Shown piece by piece: positions 18,869 to 27,643 of a stretch of 64,000 nt of DNA. This DNA comes from Tritrichomonas musculus (Eukaryota; Parabasalia; Tritrichomonadida; Tritrichomonadidae), in the NCBI GenBank assembly GCA_039105265.1, contig JAPFFF010000002.1, positions 3,410,001 through 3,474,000 on the forward strand. Direction: 5' to 3'. Under the pieces are notes generated by a model that worked only from the letters and a program-made list of their open reading frames with translations, had not been told where the DNA came from and did not search any database. Position 1 is the first letter of the stretch; each line of letters opens with the position of its first letter. The position numbers and the translations under genes were made by a program.

Positions 18869-21800
18869 TCATTTAACACCTTCAGCTTCAGCATGATGTT
18901 CATCATCATCGTCATTAGAATCATCAGCACCGCCATATTCTTTCATAAGCTTCTTTAATTCCTCGTCATCATCATCATATTCTTCATCATCGTCACCATC
19001 AATATCTGCCTCGCCAAGGTCACCCTTCATCTTAAATTTGGCCAAATAAGCTTCGATATCAGATTCGTTTGAATCTGAATCTGAATCAGAATTCACGTTC
19101 AAATTGTCCAAATCAATCTCTTTAGCGGGTTTTGCTGTTGATGAAATTGATGATGTAGTAGTTTTTGTTGAGATTGTTTCTGTCTTTGTTGTGGTTGTGA
19201 CTGTTTTTGTTGCTGTCTCTGGGTCTTCTGTTGTTGTGACAGTTGTTATTGATGTTGTTTTGTCAGATGAAGTTACTTCTGGTTGTTGTGGTTGGGTTTC
19301 AGCTTTTTGAATTGTTGTTGTTTGCTGTTGTTCTTGTTCTGTGGAAGGTAATGGTGTTACTGCTGGTTCTGGTATCGGTTGTGGCGTTTTTTCTACGGCA
19401 ATTGTTGTATCTGGTTTCTTTTGCTCTGATTGATCAACTTGAAGTTGAAGTTGAGCTTTTTCTTCTTTTATATTTTCTTTTTTAATTGGAATTTCAACTT
19501 TTGGCGTTGCTTGTGCTTGCTTATCACTATCATTATCTGTATCTGAAGATGGCATGTTCTTAAGTCTGTTTGCTTCTGCTTCGATATCAATATCTGAGTC
19601 ATCTGAGTCATCTGAATCATCTTTAAGAAGCTCGTTCAAGTCGAAATTGTCCTTATCAAATTTCGACTTAATAGTAGAAGCTGCATTGCTTGTAGTTGTT
19701 GCTGGTGTAGTTTCACTAGTATTTGTTGTTTGGGCTGGTGTTTTTTCTTCTTTTTTGTCTTTCATATCATTAATTAGTTTCAAGTAGTCTTCATCATCAC
19801 TTTCGGATTCATTCTCACTTCCAGAGTGCATTATTTTCTTTCTTAAGTCATCAAGCATTACTTTATCAATAACATCACTGTTATTCTGATCATCATCTGC
19901 TACTTTTATGTTCTTCTCTTCAACTTCTTCTTCTTCGATTCTGCTTTCATCAGCAAAGTTCATTGAATCATCATTCTCTTGGTCATCAGAGTTATTATTA
20001 CTTGACTTGTTTGGCGCAGAAGCAGCGTTGCTATTAATAGCTTCTTCTTCATTATTAGTATTGATGACAGCATCCTTTATATTACTTAGAGGTGAGTTTG
20101 CTGAACTGTTGGTTGGTGTGGCACTCTGACTTGCGTTTGAACTTGTGTTTATGTTTAATAATTTCAAGCTTGGCTCTTCGTCTTCTTCTTCAACTAAATC
20201 AGTAACAAATGAATGCTGATCTTTCTTTTGAGATGAATCAGCTGGTTTGGAATCAGTCGATTTAGTTGGAACATCTTGATCTTTCGACTTTTGATCATTA
20301 TTGTTATTATTATTTATTTTAGTTGTAGCAATAGGCTTTGTCAATTTTTGTATTTCAGCTTCAACATCAAGTTCTTCATCTTCTGATGATACAGAGAAGT
20401 TGTCACTAATGTTTTCAATGTTGAAAGATGATTTCTTTTGGCTAAGAAGATGATCATAATTATTTTGTGTTGGTTTGATATTGACAATATTAGAAGACTT
20501 GGAATCTTTTGGAGGAGCCGTTCTCAAAGGAATGGAAATAGCTGATGAAGATTGGGATGCTGATGCTGATGCTGATGCAGAATAGCCATCACTAGCAGTC
20601 AATTGTTCATTTTGTTTCTTTGCTTCAGAACCAGAAGTGGTTGCCGATAAAATGTCAATTGGGTCGTTTTCTGACTTTCCTTTTAATTCTTGATTTTTCT
20701 TAGCTAAATAAGAAGTATGATGGGGAGCCGCTTCATTTAATGTTTTTGACTTTGAAATATCAATTTTATTTTCAGGTGAGTTTACGCTACTGCTTTCTGT
20801 ATCGTTAAGATCAAGGCCATTACCAAAAACGTTCTTTGTTGTTGCTGGATTTGAAGCTGCTGGAGGAGGAGTAGAAGTACTGCTTATTGAAGTGGTTGAC
20901 ATATTTTGTTGCTGTGGAGGGCTAACTTTAATTACAACATTTTGTTGTGAATTTGAGGAACTATTTTGTTGTTTCTTTGAACGTTTTGGTGTCTGCTGCT
21001 TTTCTTCAGGTTCTGATTGATAATCTTCTTCTTCATCTTCTTCTCCGAATAAAGAATCAGAAAGTTTGTCTTTGTGATTTGTCTTTGCTGTCTTTCCCTT
21101 CTTTGCTTTTGAATTGATTTCAATTTCATCTTCATCGTCATATTCTTCTTCGTAATCAGAATCATAATCTGAAAGATGTTGTTGATTTTTCTTCTTTGAA
21201 CTTTGCTTGGTTGCTTTGGTTGCCTGTTTTCCTTTTCCTTTGTCTTTATGTTTGGCTGATTTTGAAGAAGGTGCAACTGCTTGTTTTGTGCCTTTCTTCT
21301 TCTTGCTGCTTCCCTTTAGATTTTGTAAATCGCTTTCGCTTTCATCGTCATCGCTTGATTCTTCTTCATCTTCATTGATTGTTGTATCATCATCTTCGTC
21401 TTCCTCATCTTCGTCGCTAAAATCAAAATCAATCTTCTTGCTTGATGTTGGCTTCTTTTTATGATTGAATGCAGCTTTCTTTGAACTTACTGCTTTTTTG
21501 CCCTTTTTCTTGGTTTTAATAGATATATCAGACGAAAAGTCTGTTGAATCGTCAACATCAATTGCCGCTGATGTCATGGAGTCGTCAAAGTCATCTTCTT
21601 CTTCTTCACTTGATGAAATAGAAAATTTCTTTCGGTGTGAACTCTTTCTATTTGATATTTTTGCCTTTTTTTTGTCTTTTGTTAATTTTGAAGGTATAGA
21701 TGCTTTTCTTTTAAGCATTTTCAAATCATCTGAATAGTCTGAATCATCTGAGTCAGATAAATCAGAATTACTAGCATAAAAACCATTTGATTCGGAATCA

Positions 21801-23041
21801 TCATATGATGAATCTGATAAATCAAAGTGCATATTGGGAATAAAGCTTTTAGTTGCTGTTGGCTTTGATAGCAATTGTTTTGATTTACTTTTATTTTTCT
21901 TTCTTTTGTTAGTAATATAATCTTCAAATGAGTCCGAATCACTGTCTGAATCCGAGCTTGTGAATTTTGCAGTAAAGCTTCGTGTCTTTGGTTTAGAGAA
22001 TGAATTGAAGTTTGTATTAAATGAAGCGTTACGTGAAGTGTTAGTTGGTTGGCCAAAAAGTCCAATTGAAGAATTTGAAGTGGGTGATTTTATTTGTTTA
22101 GTTGAAGGCCTTGACGGTTTTGTCAACTTAGCTAAAAATTCTTCAATATCAGAACTTGATGAATCATCATCGTATTTATGATGATGACTTTTCTTCTTTT
22201 TATCATTATGATGGCCTGATTTTCTATTGTTCATATAATCATCGCTAGATGATGATGATGATATTGATAAATCTTTGAGTAATTTCTTGAGAAATTTGTC
22301 ATCGCTTTTCTTTGAACGATTTTTTTTATTGTCTTTTCTGTACGAAATTAATTTTGGCGTAGATTTAAGATTACTGCTTGAATCTGAATAATCTGAAGGA
22401 TCTGAAAAATCTTTAACTTCGCTATCGCTAAAATTATCAAGATATCGTTGTTTTGAAGCTGTTGGTCTCCTTTGATGATGGGAGTGGTGATCTTTTTTCT
22501 TTGTACGTTCTTTGTATGGCCTATTATTGTCATTTAAATAATTGTTCTTTGGTTTATAGTTTAGGATACTGGAATCTATGTCATCTGATGAATTTGAAGA
22601 TGAATAATCAAAATATCTAGAGTTTTTATGGTTGCGTAATTTGGGTTTTTTGTCGCTTTTATTTGATTTTGCCAATAATTTACGATAATCGGTTCTAGGC
22701 TTTCTATCTTCGATTGAAGAATCTGAAACATTATCTGTGTATTCGTCAGAATTTGATGCTGATTCAGACATATATGACGAATCAAATTTATTATTTCTTA
22801 AATATAACGAAACTTTCGGTGGGCTTGGTGATTGATTGTTGATATGGTTTGAAACGCTTTTTGATCGAGAATTTGATGAGCTTGTACGATATTGGTGTTT
22901 TTTACTCGAATGTTTGTCAAATTGATTATTACGAAAGTCTTTTTTCTTATCGGAAGATGTGACAGGCGATTTTAATATCTCCCTAAAATTGTTGAGACGA
23001 TCTTTAACTGCTTGAAGACGTGCAGAAACATCTTTATCCAT
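18869..23041 (-). CDS. Very long Ser/Asp/Lys-rich low-complexity protein
   Basis: This is a 1390-residue frame from ATG 23,041 (MDKDVSARLQAVKDRLNNFR). Almost the whole chain is intrinsically disordered. Basic KKxKK clusters alternate with acidic SDSDSD/EEDED clusters (about 1-700), then come Ser/Thr/Gln/Pro-rich stretches, and the C-terminus is highly acidic (EADIDGDDDEEYDDDDEEL). A short motif of the type SDIEAYLAKFK / SDIEEFLAKLTK / DDEDYLKLINDM recurs at several points, probably a small helical binding motif. The many SD/SE sites look like casein kinase 2 targets. Composition resembles nucleolar phosphoproteins (Nopp140/treacle type), but no domain proves it. Its start lies 147 bp from the divergent gene at 23,188. 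Confidence 0.85.
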   Translation of the reverse strand: MDKDVSARLQAVKDRLNNFREILKSPVTSSDKKKDFRNNQFDKHSSKKHQYRTSSSNSRSKSVSNHINNQSPSPPKVSLYLRNNKFDSSYMSESASNSDEYTDNVSDSSIEDRKPRTDYRKLLAKSNKSDKKPKLRNHKNSRYFDYSSSNSSDDIDSSILNYKPKNNYLNDNNRPYKERTKKKDHHSHHQRRPTASKQRYLDNFSDSEVKDFSDPSDYSDSSSNLKSTPKLISYRKDNKKNRSKKSDDKFLKKLLKDLSISSSSSSDDYMNNRKSGHHNDKKKKSHHHKYDDDSSSSDIEEFLAKLTKPSRPSTKQIKSPTSNSSIGLFGQPTNTSRNASFNTNFNSFSKPKTRSFTAKFTSSDSDSDSDSFEDYITNKRKKNKSKSKQLLSKPTATKSFIPNMHFDLSDSSYDDSESNGFYASNSDLSDSDDSDYSDDLKMLKRKASIPSKLTKDKKKAKISNRKSSHRKKFSISSSEEEEDDFDDSMTSAAIDVDDSTDFSSDISIKTKKKGKKAVSSKKAAFNHKKKPTSSKKIDFDFSDEDEEDEDDDTTINEDEEESSDDDESESDLQNLKGSSKKKKGTKQAVAPSSKSAKHKDKGKGKQATKATKQSSKKKNQQHLSDYDSDYEEEYDDEDEIEINSKAKKGKTAKTNHKDKLSDSLFGEEDEEEDYQSEPEEKQQTPKRSKKQQNSSSNSQQNVVIKVSPPQQQNMSTTSISSTSTPPPAASNPATTKNVFGNGLDLNDTESSSVNSPENKIDISKSKTLNEAAPHHTSYLAKKNQELKGKSENDPIDILSATTSGSEAKKQNEQLTASDGYSASASASASQSSSAISIPLRTAPPKDSKSSNIVNIKPTQNNYDHLLSQKKSSFNIENISDNFSVSSEDEELDVEAEIQKLTKPIATTKINNNNNNDQKSKDQDVPTKSTDSKPADSSQKKDQHSFVTDLVEEEDEEPSLKLLNINTSSNASQSATPTNSSANSPLSNIKDAVINTNNEEEAINSNAASAPNKSSNNNSDDQENDDSMNFADESRIEEEEVEEKNIKVADDDQNNSDVIDKVMLDDLRKKIMHSGSENESESDDEDYLKLINDMKDKKEEKTPAQTTNTSETTPATTTSNAASTIKSKFDKDNFDLNELLKDDSDDSDDSDIDIEAEANRLKNMPSSDTDNDSDKQAQATPKVEIPIKKENIKEEKAQLQLQVDQSEQKKPDTTIAVEKTPQPIPEPAVTPLPSTEQEQQQTTTIQKAETQPQQPEVTSSDKTTSITTVTTTEDPETATKTVTTTTKTETISTKTTTSSISSTAKPAKEIDLDNLNVNSDSDSDSNESDIEAYLAKFKMKGDLGEADIDGDDDEEYDDDDEELKKLMKEYGGADDSNDDDDEHHAEAEGVK

Positions 23042-23187
23042 AATATATTGTTTCTTTATTAAATATACTTAGTCTACTTTTTTTTTTCAAATAGGGATAC
23101 CGTTTACTATTATTTTCTGTTCTGCCAAATTAACTTTTTAACAAAGAAAGCGTTTACTATTTATTTTTTATCAAATATTGTGAGAAA

Positions 23188-24771
23188 ATGTTTTTATACA
23201 AAGAAGAAAATATTCAAGGAATATACCAAAAATCATATGAGAACAGAGTAGCAAGTATTCAAGACGAAACATGGGTAATAGATGATTCTGAATTTAATGA
23301 TAGCAAAATACCTGATAATCCAGATGATTTTATTCAATATATTAGGGCTCAATCAATAATTTTAGCGAATTTAAATGCAAAAGAAGAGGAAAGAATAGAA
23401 GCTGTCAAAGTTCTTGATGATAATTTAAACGATTATAAAGATTTTACAAAATTTATTTTTTTTAATGAGGATACTTTATATTCATTACAAGATTTAATGA
23501 TGCAGATAAATCCAAGTTTTATGCAGCAAACTGTTTCTTTAATAAAACTTTTAGTGGTTAAATTACCAAATATTGAAAATGACAGAGAAAAAAATAGAAA
23601 AAATGAAGATAACTTTTTTAGAATTTGTTTAGAAACGAAATTGATTCAATCAATTATTTCTTGTCTTTTTCATCGTATCTCTTTTAGCATTGCGTCCGAT
23701 CTTATTGATATATGGGCAATATTAGCATCTTTTGGAAATGAAAAAATTTTTGAAGAAATGTCAAGGTGTGGTGTTGTTAGTAGAGTATGTGATTTACTTA
23801 GTGCTATTAATAATCAAATAGCTCCTTCACGAGAAGAAGAATCTCTAAATGAGCTACCATTTATTGCACAAAGTATCAATTTGGAAAGTCATTTTTTATA
23901 TTTCCCACTACTTGTTTTTTCTTTTCATTTTTTAAATTGGGAAGGGGCAAAAAACTCTATAAAAAGTGAAGAGTTGATGGAACACTTAATTGGAATTCTC
24001 TCAATTCAACTTCAAGAAAGAGAACTTTGTTGTTTATTGAATACTCTTAAGAATATTTCTAGTATTGATTCAATCCAATTTTCACGTGCAATTCAAAGAA
24101 TGGGATTATTTGAAAATATAAATAAAATTTTTGATATAGCTTCTGAGCTGACTGGTAATGCGCAGGTTTTTGCTCTTCAGACAATTCTCAATTTAGCATA
24201 TAATGATGATTCAAATAATTTATTAAATGATAAATTTTTGAAAAAAATTTTTGAAATATTAAATTCAGAAGAAGTATGTCTTACTTTAAAAGAAAGTTGC
24301 TTTATTATTATACAATATATATCATATAATGCTTGTCATTATCTTCATAAACACCAAAAATCGATTAATGTAGTAAAAACTTTCAGACTTCCATTATTAA
24401 AAAGATATTATGATGATGGATCTTTTTCAATTCGATATCCTATTGGGCATACATTTATTTACCTTATTGAAAATAGGCGATATTGTAATGAAATTTTCAA
24501 TAATATCGATTTCAATATTTTGGATATTTTTATACCACTAATTTTAACAGGTGATTCAGATTGTATTATAGAAATTTGTAGTGCATTAATAAATTTAATT
24601 GATAATCCAGATATTAATAATATGTTTAAGTCTGGGTTTTGTAACTCAATCAAACAAGATGGATTTCTTGAAGCTTTTGATGACCCTAGTAGTTGTGATC
24701 CTGATGCTTTTCAACATTTAAAATTATTGGAAAAGAGAGTAGATGATGTTATTAAAGACCAAAATGATTAG
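23188..24771 (+). CDS. Armadillo-like / importin-alpha-like helical protein
   Basis: A 527-aa frame from ATG 23,188. After an N-terminal segment of about 50 residues the chain is made of helical repeats typical of the armadillo fold, for example ANLNAKEEERIEAVKVLDDN, MSRCGVVSRVCDLL, GNAQVFALQTILNLAY and EVCLTLKESCFIIIQYI. Length equals importin-alpha (about 520-550 aa) and the C-terminal DIIEICSALINLIDN-like repeats fit, but the Arg/Lys-rich IBB domain and the WxxxN ladder are not clear. It may therefore be a diverged import receptor or another ARM protein. It is divergently arranged with the disordered protein upstream. Confidence 0.75.
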   Translation: MFLYKEENIQGIYQKSYENRVASIQDETWVIDDSEFNDSKIPDNPDDFIQYIRAQSIILANLNAKEEERIEAVKVLDDNLNDYKDFTKFIFFNEDTLYSLQDLMMQINPSFMQQTVSLIKLLVVKLPNIENDREKNRKNEDNFFRICLETKLIQSIISCLFHRISFSIASDLIDIWAILASFGNEKIFEEMSRCGVVSRVCDLLSAINNQIAPSREEESLNELPFIAQSINLESHFLYFPLLVFSFHFLNWEGAKNSIKSEELMEHLIGILSIQLQERELCCLLNTLKNISSIDSIQFSRAIQRMGLFENINKIFDIASELTGNAQVFALQTILNLAYNDDSNNLLNDKFLKKIFEILNSEEVCLTLKESCFIIIQYISYNACHYLHKHQKSINVVKTFRLPLLKRYYDDGSFSIRYPIGHTFIYLIENRRYCNEIFNNIDFNILDIFIPLILTGDSDCIIEICSALINLIDNPDINNMFKSGFCNSIKQDGFLEAFDDPSSCDPDAFQHLKLLEKRVDDVIKDQND

Positions 24772-24877
24772 TCTGTTTTTTAATTTGTTGCATAAAAAAA
24801 ATTAAAAATTAAAAAAGATTGGTATTTAAAAAAAATGTTTACATACACTTTATTTAGCAATAAATGATAATATTGCA

Positions 24878-25528
24878 TCATTTAAAGATATAAATATGTT
24901 CATGCTGCTGCCTCTCATCAAGTGATTTGAAATAATCAGATTCTTGATTTCGATGGCTGCGAATAGTATTAGCGTCTTGCGTTTTCAATTTATTATCAAT
25001 GGTGGAAATGAAGTCCAAATAATGCTCTTGGTTGCCTCGCAAGTAATTATATTTCTGTTCGTTTGATTTGATTTTATTTGATTTATCAAGATCAGAAACA
25101 GGAGTAGCTAAATAAGATGTTTTAAATGTTTCGCTAGGAGGAGCTGCCATCGAAGTATCTTCACTTGGATGAGAAATCCATTCTGTACTGTAATTATATG
25201 GTGTATAGTCGTGGCGAGTTGTTAATCTTCGAGAAGTTGGAGGAGAAAATGTTGTTCTTGCTGACTGGCAGGAGTAAGGAGTATTTGAAGGAGAAGCAAA
25301 TAAAAGATTCTCTCGATTTCTTTCAACCTGATCTAGCCGAGCATCAATTCGTCTCACAGGAGATTTAATGTCACGCTGTCGAAATGTTCCTGTTTGAATA
25401 GAACGAGAAGTAACTGTTTGTTTGTTTAAAGGTGTGTGTAATATAATGTCATCAAAAACACCACGTGGCTTAGGAGGTCCGCAATCTCTTACTGGTCTTG
25501 TCTGGTGAGAAAAAGGAATATCAGCCAT
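24878..25528 (-). CDS. Hypothetical disordered protein, 216 aa
   Basis: From ATG 25,528 (MADIPFSHQTRPVRDCGPPK). It is Pro/Ser/Thr/Arg-rich with Tyr-containing turns, a PSNTPYSCQSARTTF stretch and a short helical C-terminus (YLDFISTIDNKLK). No domain was recognised; the style (short Pro/Arg motifs, no globular core) resembles cytoskeletal or axonemal proteins. Start codons of this gene and the divergent flavin oxidoreductase at 25,601 are only 72 bp apart, so they share a promoter region. Confidence 0.65.
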   Translation of the reverse strand: MADIPFSHQTRPVRDCGPPKPRGVFDDIILHTPLNKQTVTSRSIQTGTFRQRDIKSPVRRIDARLDQVERNRENLLFASPSNTPYSCQSARTTFSPPTSRRLTTRHDYTPYNYSTEWISHPSEDTSMAAPPSETFKTSYLATPVSDLDKSNKIKSNEQKYNYLRGNQEHYLDFISTIDNKLKTQDANTIRSHRNQESDYFKSLDERQQHEHIYIFK

Positions 25529-25600
25529 TTCAAAAAAAATTACATACGTTATATATCCTTAGTTGAAATTTTCTTTTGAAAAAGTTTCAGGCAGGCGAAA

Positions 25601-26704
25601 ATGTTACAATCAGAAAAAAAATGTTTTACTCCATTTAGCATCGGAAAATTGGTAATTCCGAATAGGTTTATTAGATCTGCGACATTTGAAAATCTTGAAG
25701 ATAAAGATTTCATGCCTTCTCCTGAACTTTTTAATATGACAAAAAAAATAGCGTACGGGGAATGTGGCTTAATAATCCCAGGTTTTGTATTTCCCCTTGA
25801 ATCTGAAAAAAGTCTTATGGCCTGGGCTCCCACAATAAAAGAAATTCACCAAAATACTAAGTCAAAGTTCTTTTTTCAGTTATGTCACCGTGGAATTAAA
25901 TCTTTTCCTGAAACAACCAAAGATGGGATACCAGCCGGAGCATCTGGATATCTTCCTGGAACTCGAGATCTTACAAACTCAGAAATCGAAGAAATTATTC
26001 AAAATTTTGTTATTGCAGCTAAAAATTCTAAAAAATCTGGAGCAGATGGTATTCAACTGCATGGAGCTCATGGATTCCTTATCTCTGCATTTTTGTCTCC
26101 ATATATGAACCGTAGATCAGATAAGTGGGGAGGAAATGATGAAAATAGGCTTCGTTTCCTTTATGAAATTGCGTCTAGCATACGTTCTATTCTTCCTGAT
26201 TATCCTGTTTCTATTAAGATCAATGGAGATGATTGCATTAAAAATGATCATTCTGGGTTTTTTGGTTTAAAGCCATCGTTATGTGGTTATTATGTCAAAA
26301 AATTAAATGATCATAAATTAATTGATATGTTCGAAATCTCATCAGGAATTGAGCATATTTTAGATACACGAAATATACCATATGGTAAGAATAAAGGTGA
26401 GCCATTTGAATACAAAGGGTTTGAATATTTTGACGGTTACAATGCTCCCTATGCATCAGTGATCAGAAGAATGGCTCCTAACGCTGTTCTTTCTATTGTA
26501 GGAGGTTTAAGGAGGTTTGTTCACATGGAAGCTTTAATTGAAAATAATGAATGTGATTTTATTTCATTATGTCGGCCCTTTATTCGAAATCCTAATATTG
26601 TCAAAGATTTCAGGACAGAAAAATCAAAAAAGAGTGATTGCATATCTTGTGGTGGATGTCTTTTTACAATGAGAGATGGTCCTGTTCATTGTGTTAGAAA
26701 CTAA
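25601..26704 (+). CDS. Old Yellow Enzyme-family NADH:flavin oxidoreductase
   Basis: A 367-aa frame from ATG 25,601. It begins with the OYE signature FTPFSIGKLVIPNRFIRSAT and carries FFQLCHRG, the substrate/flavin region GADGIQLHGAHGFLISAFLS followed by PYMNRRSDKWGG, and late FMN-binding SIVGGLRRF and ISLCRPFIRNP. The C-terminus has four Cys (CISCGGCLFTMRDGPVHC), recalling the 4Fe-4S motif of 2,4-dienoyl-CoA reductase-type members, but the protein ends there, with no second flavin domain. It probably reduces electron-poor C=C or related bonds with NAD(P)H and FMN in the cytosol. The closest family is bacterial, so trichomonads probably gained it by lateral transfer. Confidence 0.92.
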   Translation: MLQSEKKCFTPFSIGKLVIPNRFIRSATFENLEDKDFMPSPELFNMTKKIAYGECGLIIPGFVFPLESEKSLMAWAPTIKEIHQNTKSKFFFQLCHRGIKSFPETTKDGIPAGASGYLPGTRDLTNSEIEEIIQNFVIAAKNSKKSGADGIQLHGAHGFLISAFLSPYMNRRSDKWGGNDENRLRFLYEIASSIRSILPDYPVSIKINGDDCIKNDHSGFFGLKPSLCGYYVKKLNDHKLIDMFEISSGIEHILDTRNIPYGKNKGEPFEYKGFEYFDGYNAPYASVIRRMAPNAVLSIVGGLRRFVHMEALIENNECDFISLCRPFIRNPNIVKDFRTEKSKKSDCISCGGCLFTMRDGPVHCVRN

Positions 26705-27016
26705 TTTGATAAATTCTTTTAGTAATCAAAAGAAGATATATCTGAGTGTTTTTGAATATAATTTGCGCTAAAAAAGAATTGAAATTTATTTAAATAAATA
26801 TTAACTTTTTAGTAGATTTATAAGCTTTAAATAATGAAAATATTGTATTTTTTTTTTTTTTTTTTTTTTTTGATTCAATGATTTAAATAATTAACACCTA
26901 TGAAATGTTAATTTATGTGATTCTCATCATATACTATAATGTTAACATCTTTGATGTACTTTTTTAATATTTAAAGTTAATTAACCAATTTTTTTACAAT
27001 TTGATTATTGGTTAAT
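26705..27016. other. AT-rich spacer with long T-run
   Basis: A T-run of about 24 bases lies at 26,848-26,871. No gene is seen. Confidence 0.5.
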
Positions 27017-27018
27017 TA

Positions 27019-27303
27019 CAGTATAGTAAAAAAATATGAAATCGTCAAAAAATACTAAAAAAGTTGGAAAATACACTTTTTCAAAGAAATAAGGCCAAAT
27101 TTGCTTGGCTAATTCTTTTTATCGTCATTTGAAAAAATGGATTTTCGAACTTTTTCGTAAAATTCAAAAAGCTGGAAAAGCTACTTTTTCAAATGACGAT
27201 AAAACAATATTTACTCAAAAAAATTGAGTGTTTATTATGAAAAAGCTTGTTTTCCAACTTTTTGAATAATATTTTTACGTTTTCATATTTTTTTACTATA
27301 CTG
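27019..27303. mobile_element. MITE, 285 bp, TA-flanked
   Basis: Inverted ends CAGTATAGTAAAAAAATATG (left) and its complement (right) are directly flanked by TA at 27,017-27,018 and 27,304-27,305, the Tc1/mariner target duplication. Imperfect pairing continues inward for about 50 bases (AAAAGTTGGAAAA...CTTTTTC). The centre contains a second inverted pair (TTATCGTCATTTGAAAAA at about 27,119 and TTTTTCAAATGACGATAA at about 27,186). It has no coding capacity. Confidence 0.85.
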
Positions 27304-27305
27304 TA

Positions 27306-27643
27306 GGAAATTTTTGTATATAAAGTAGATTTTAATTAAATATTTTCATTGAATTGCTATGTCATTTAATGTAATATGCGCTATTTATAGTTGTGTTTTG
27401 TGATAATGCTTATGTAAAAATTCTATTACCGATAAAAAATTTTATTTCGAAAATTCAAATGCCAATTCGATAATAATCATCTTAAAAAGTTTGTTTAATA
27501 AGAAAAAGTTTGTCAAAAACAACATTTGAATAGTGTAATAAAATATTCATATCACTATTGCAAAATGTCTGGCCAATTAAATTGTGAATATAAGTAGTCT
27601 TTTTATTGAAAATTGAGAGAAATAAAAATTTAATATCATATCA
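27306..27643. promoter_or_regulatory. Upstream region of the HECT gene with Inr-like site
   Basis: It holds no gene. TCATA at 27,636-27,640 fits the trichomonad initiator TCAYW, 6 bases before the ATG at 27,644. The MITE ends about 340 bp upstream of the ATG. Confidence 0.4.

Noticed and set aside
19104-22181. Several + frames opposite the 1390-aa gene
   Set aside because: They are shadows of low-complexity Ser/Asp codons and have Val/Leu/Ser-only composition.
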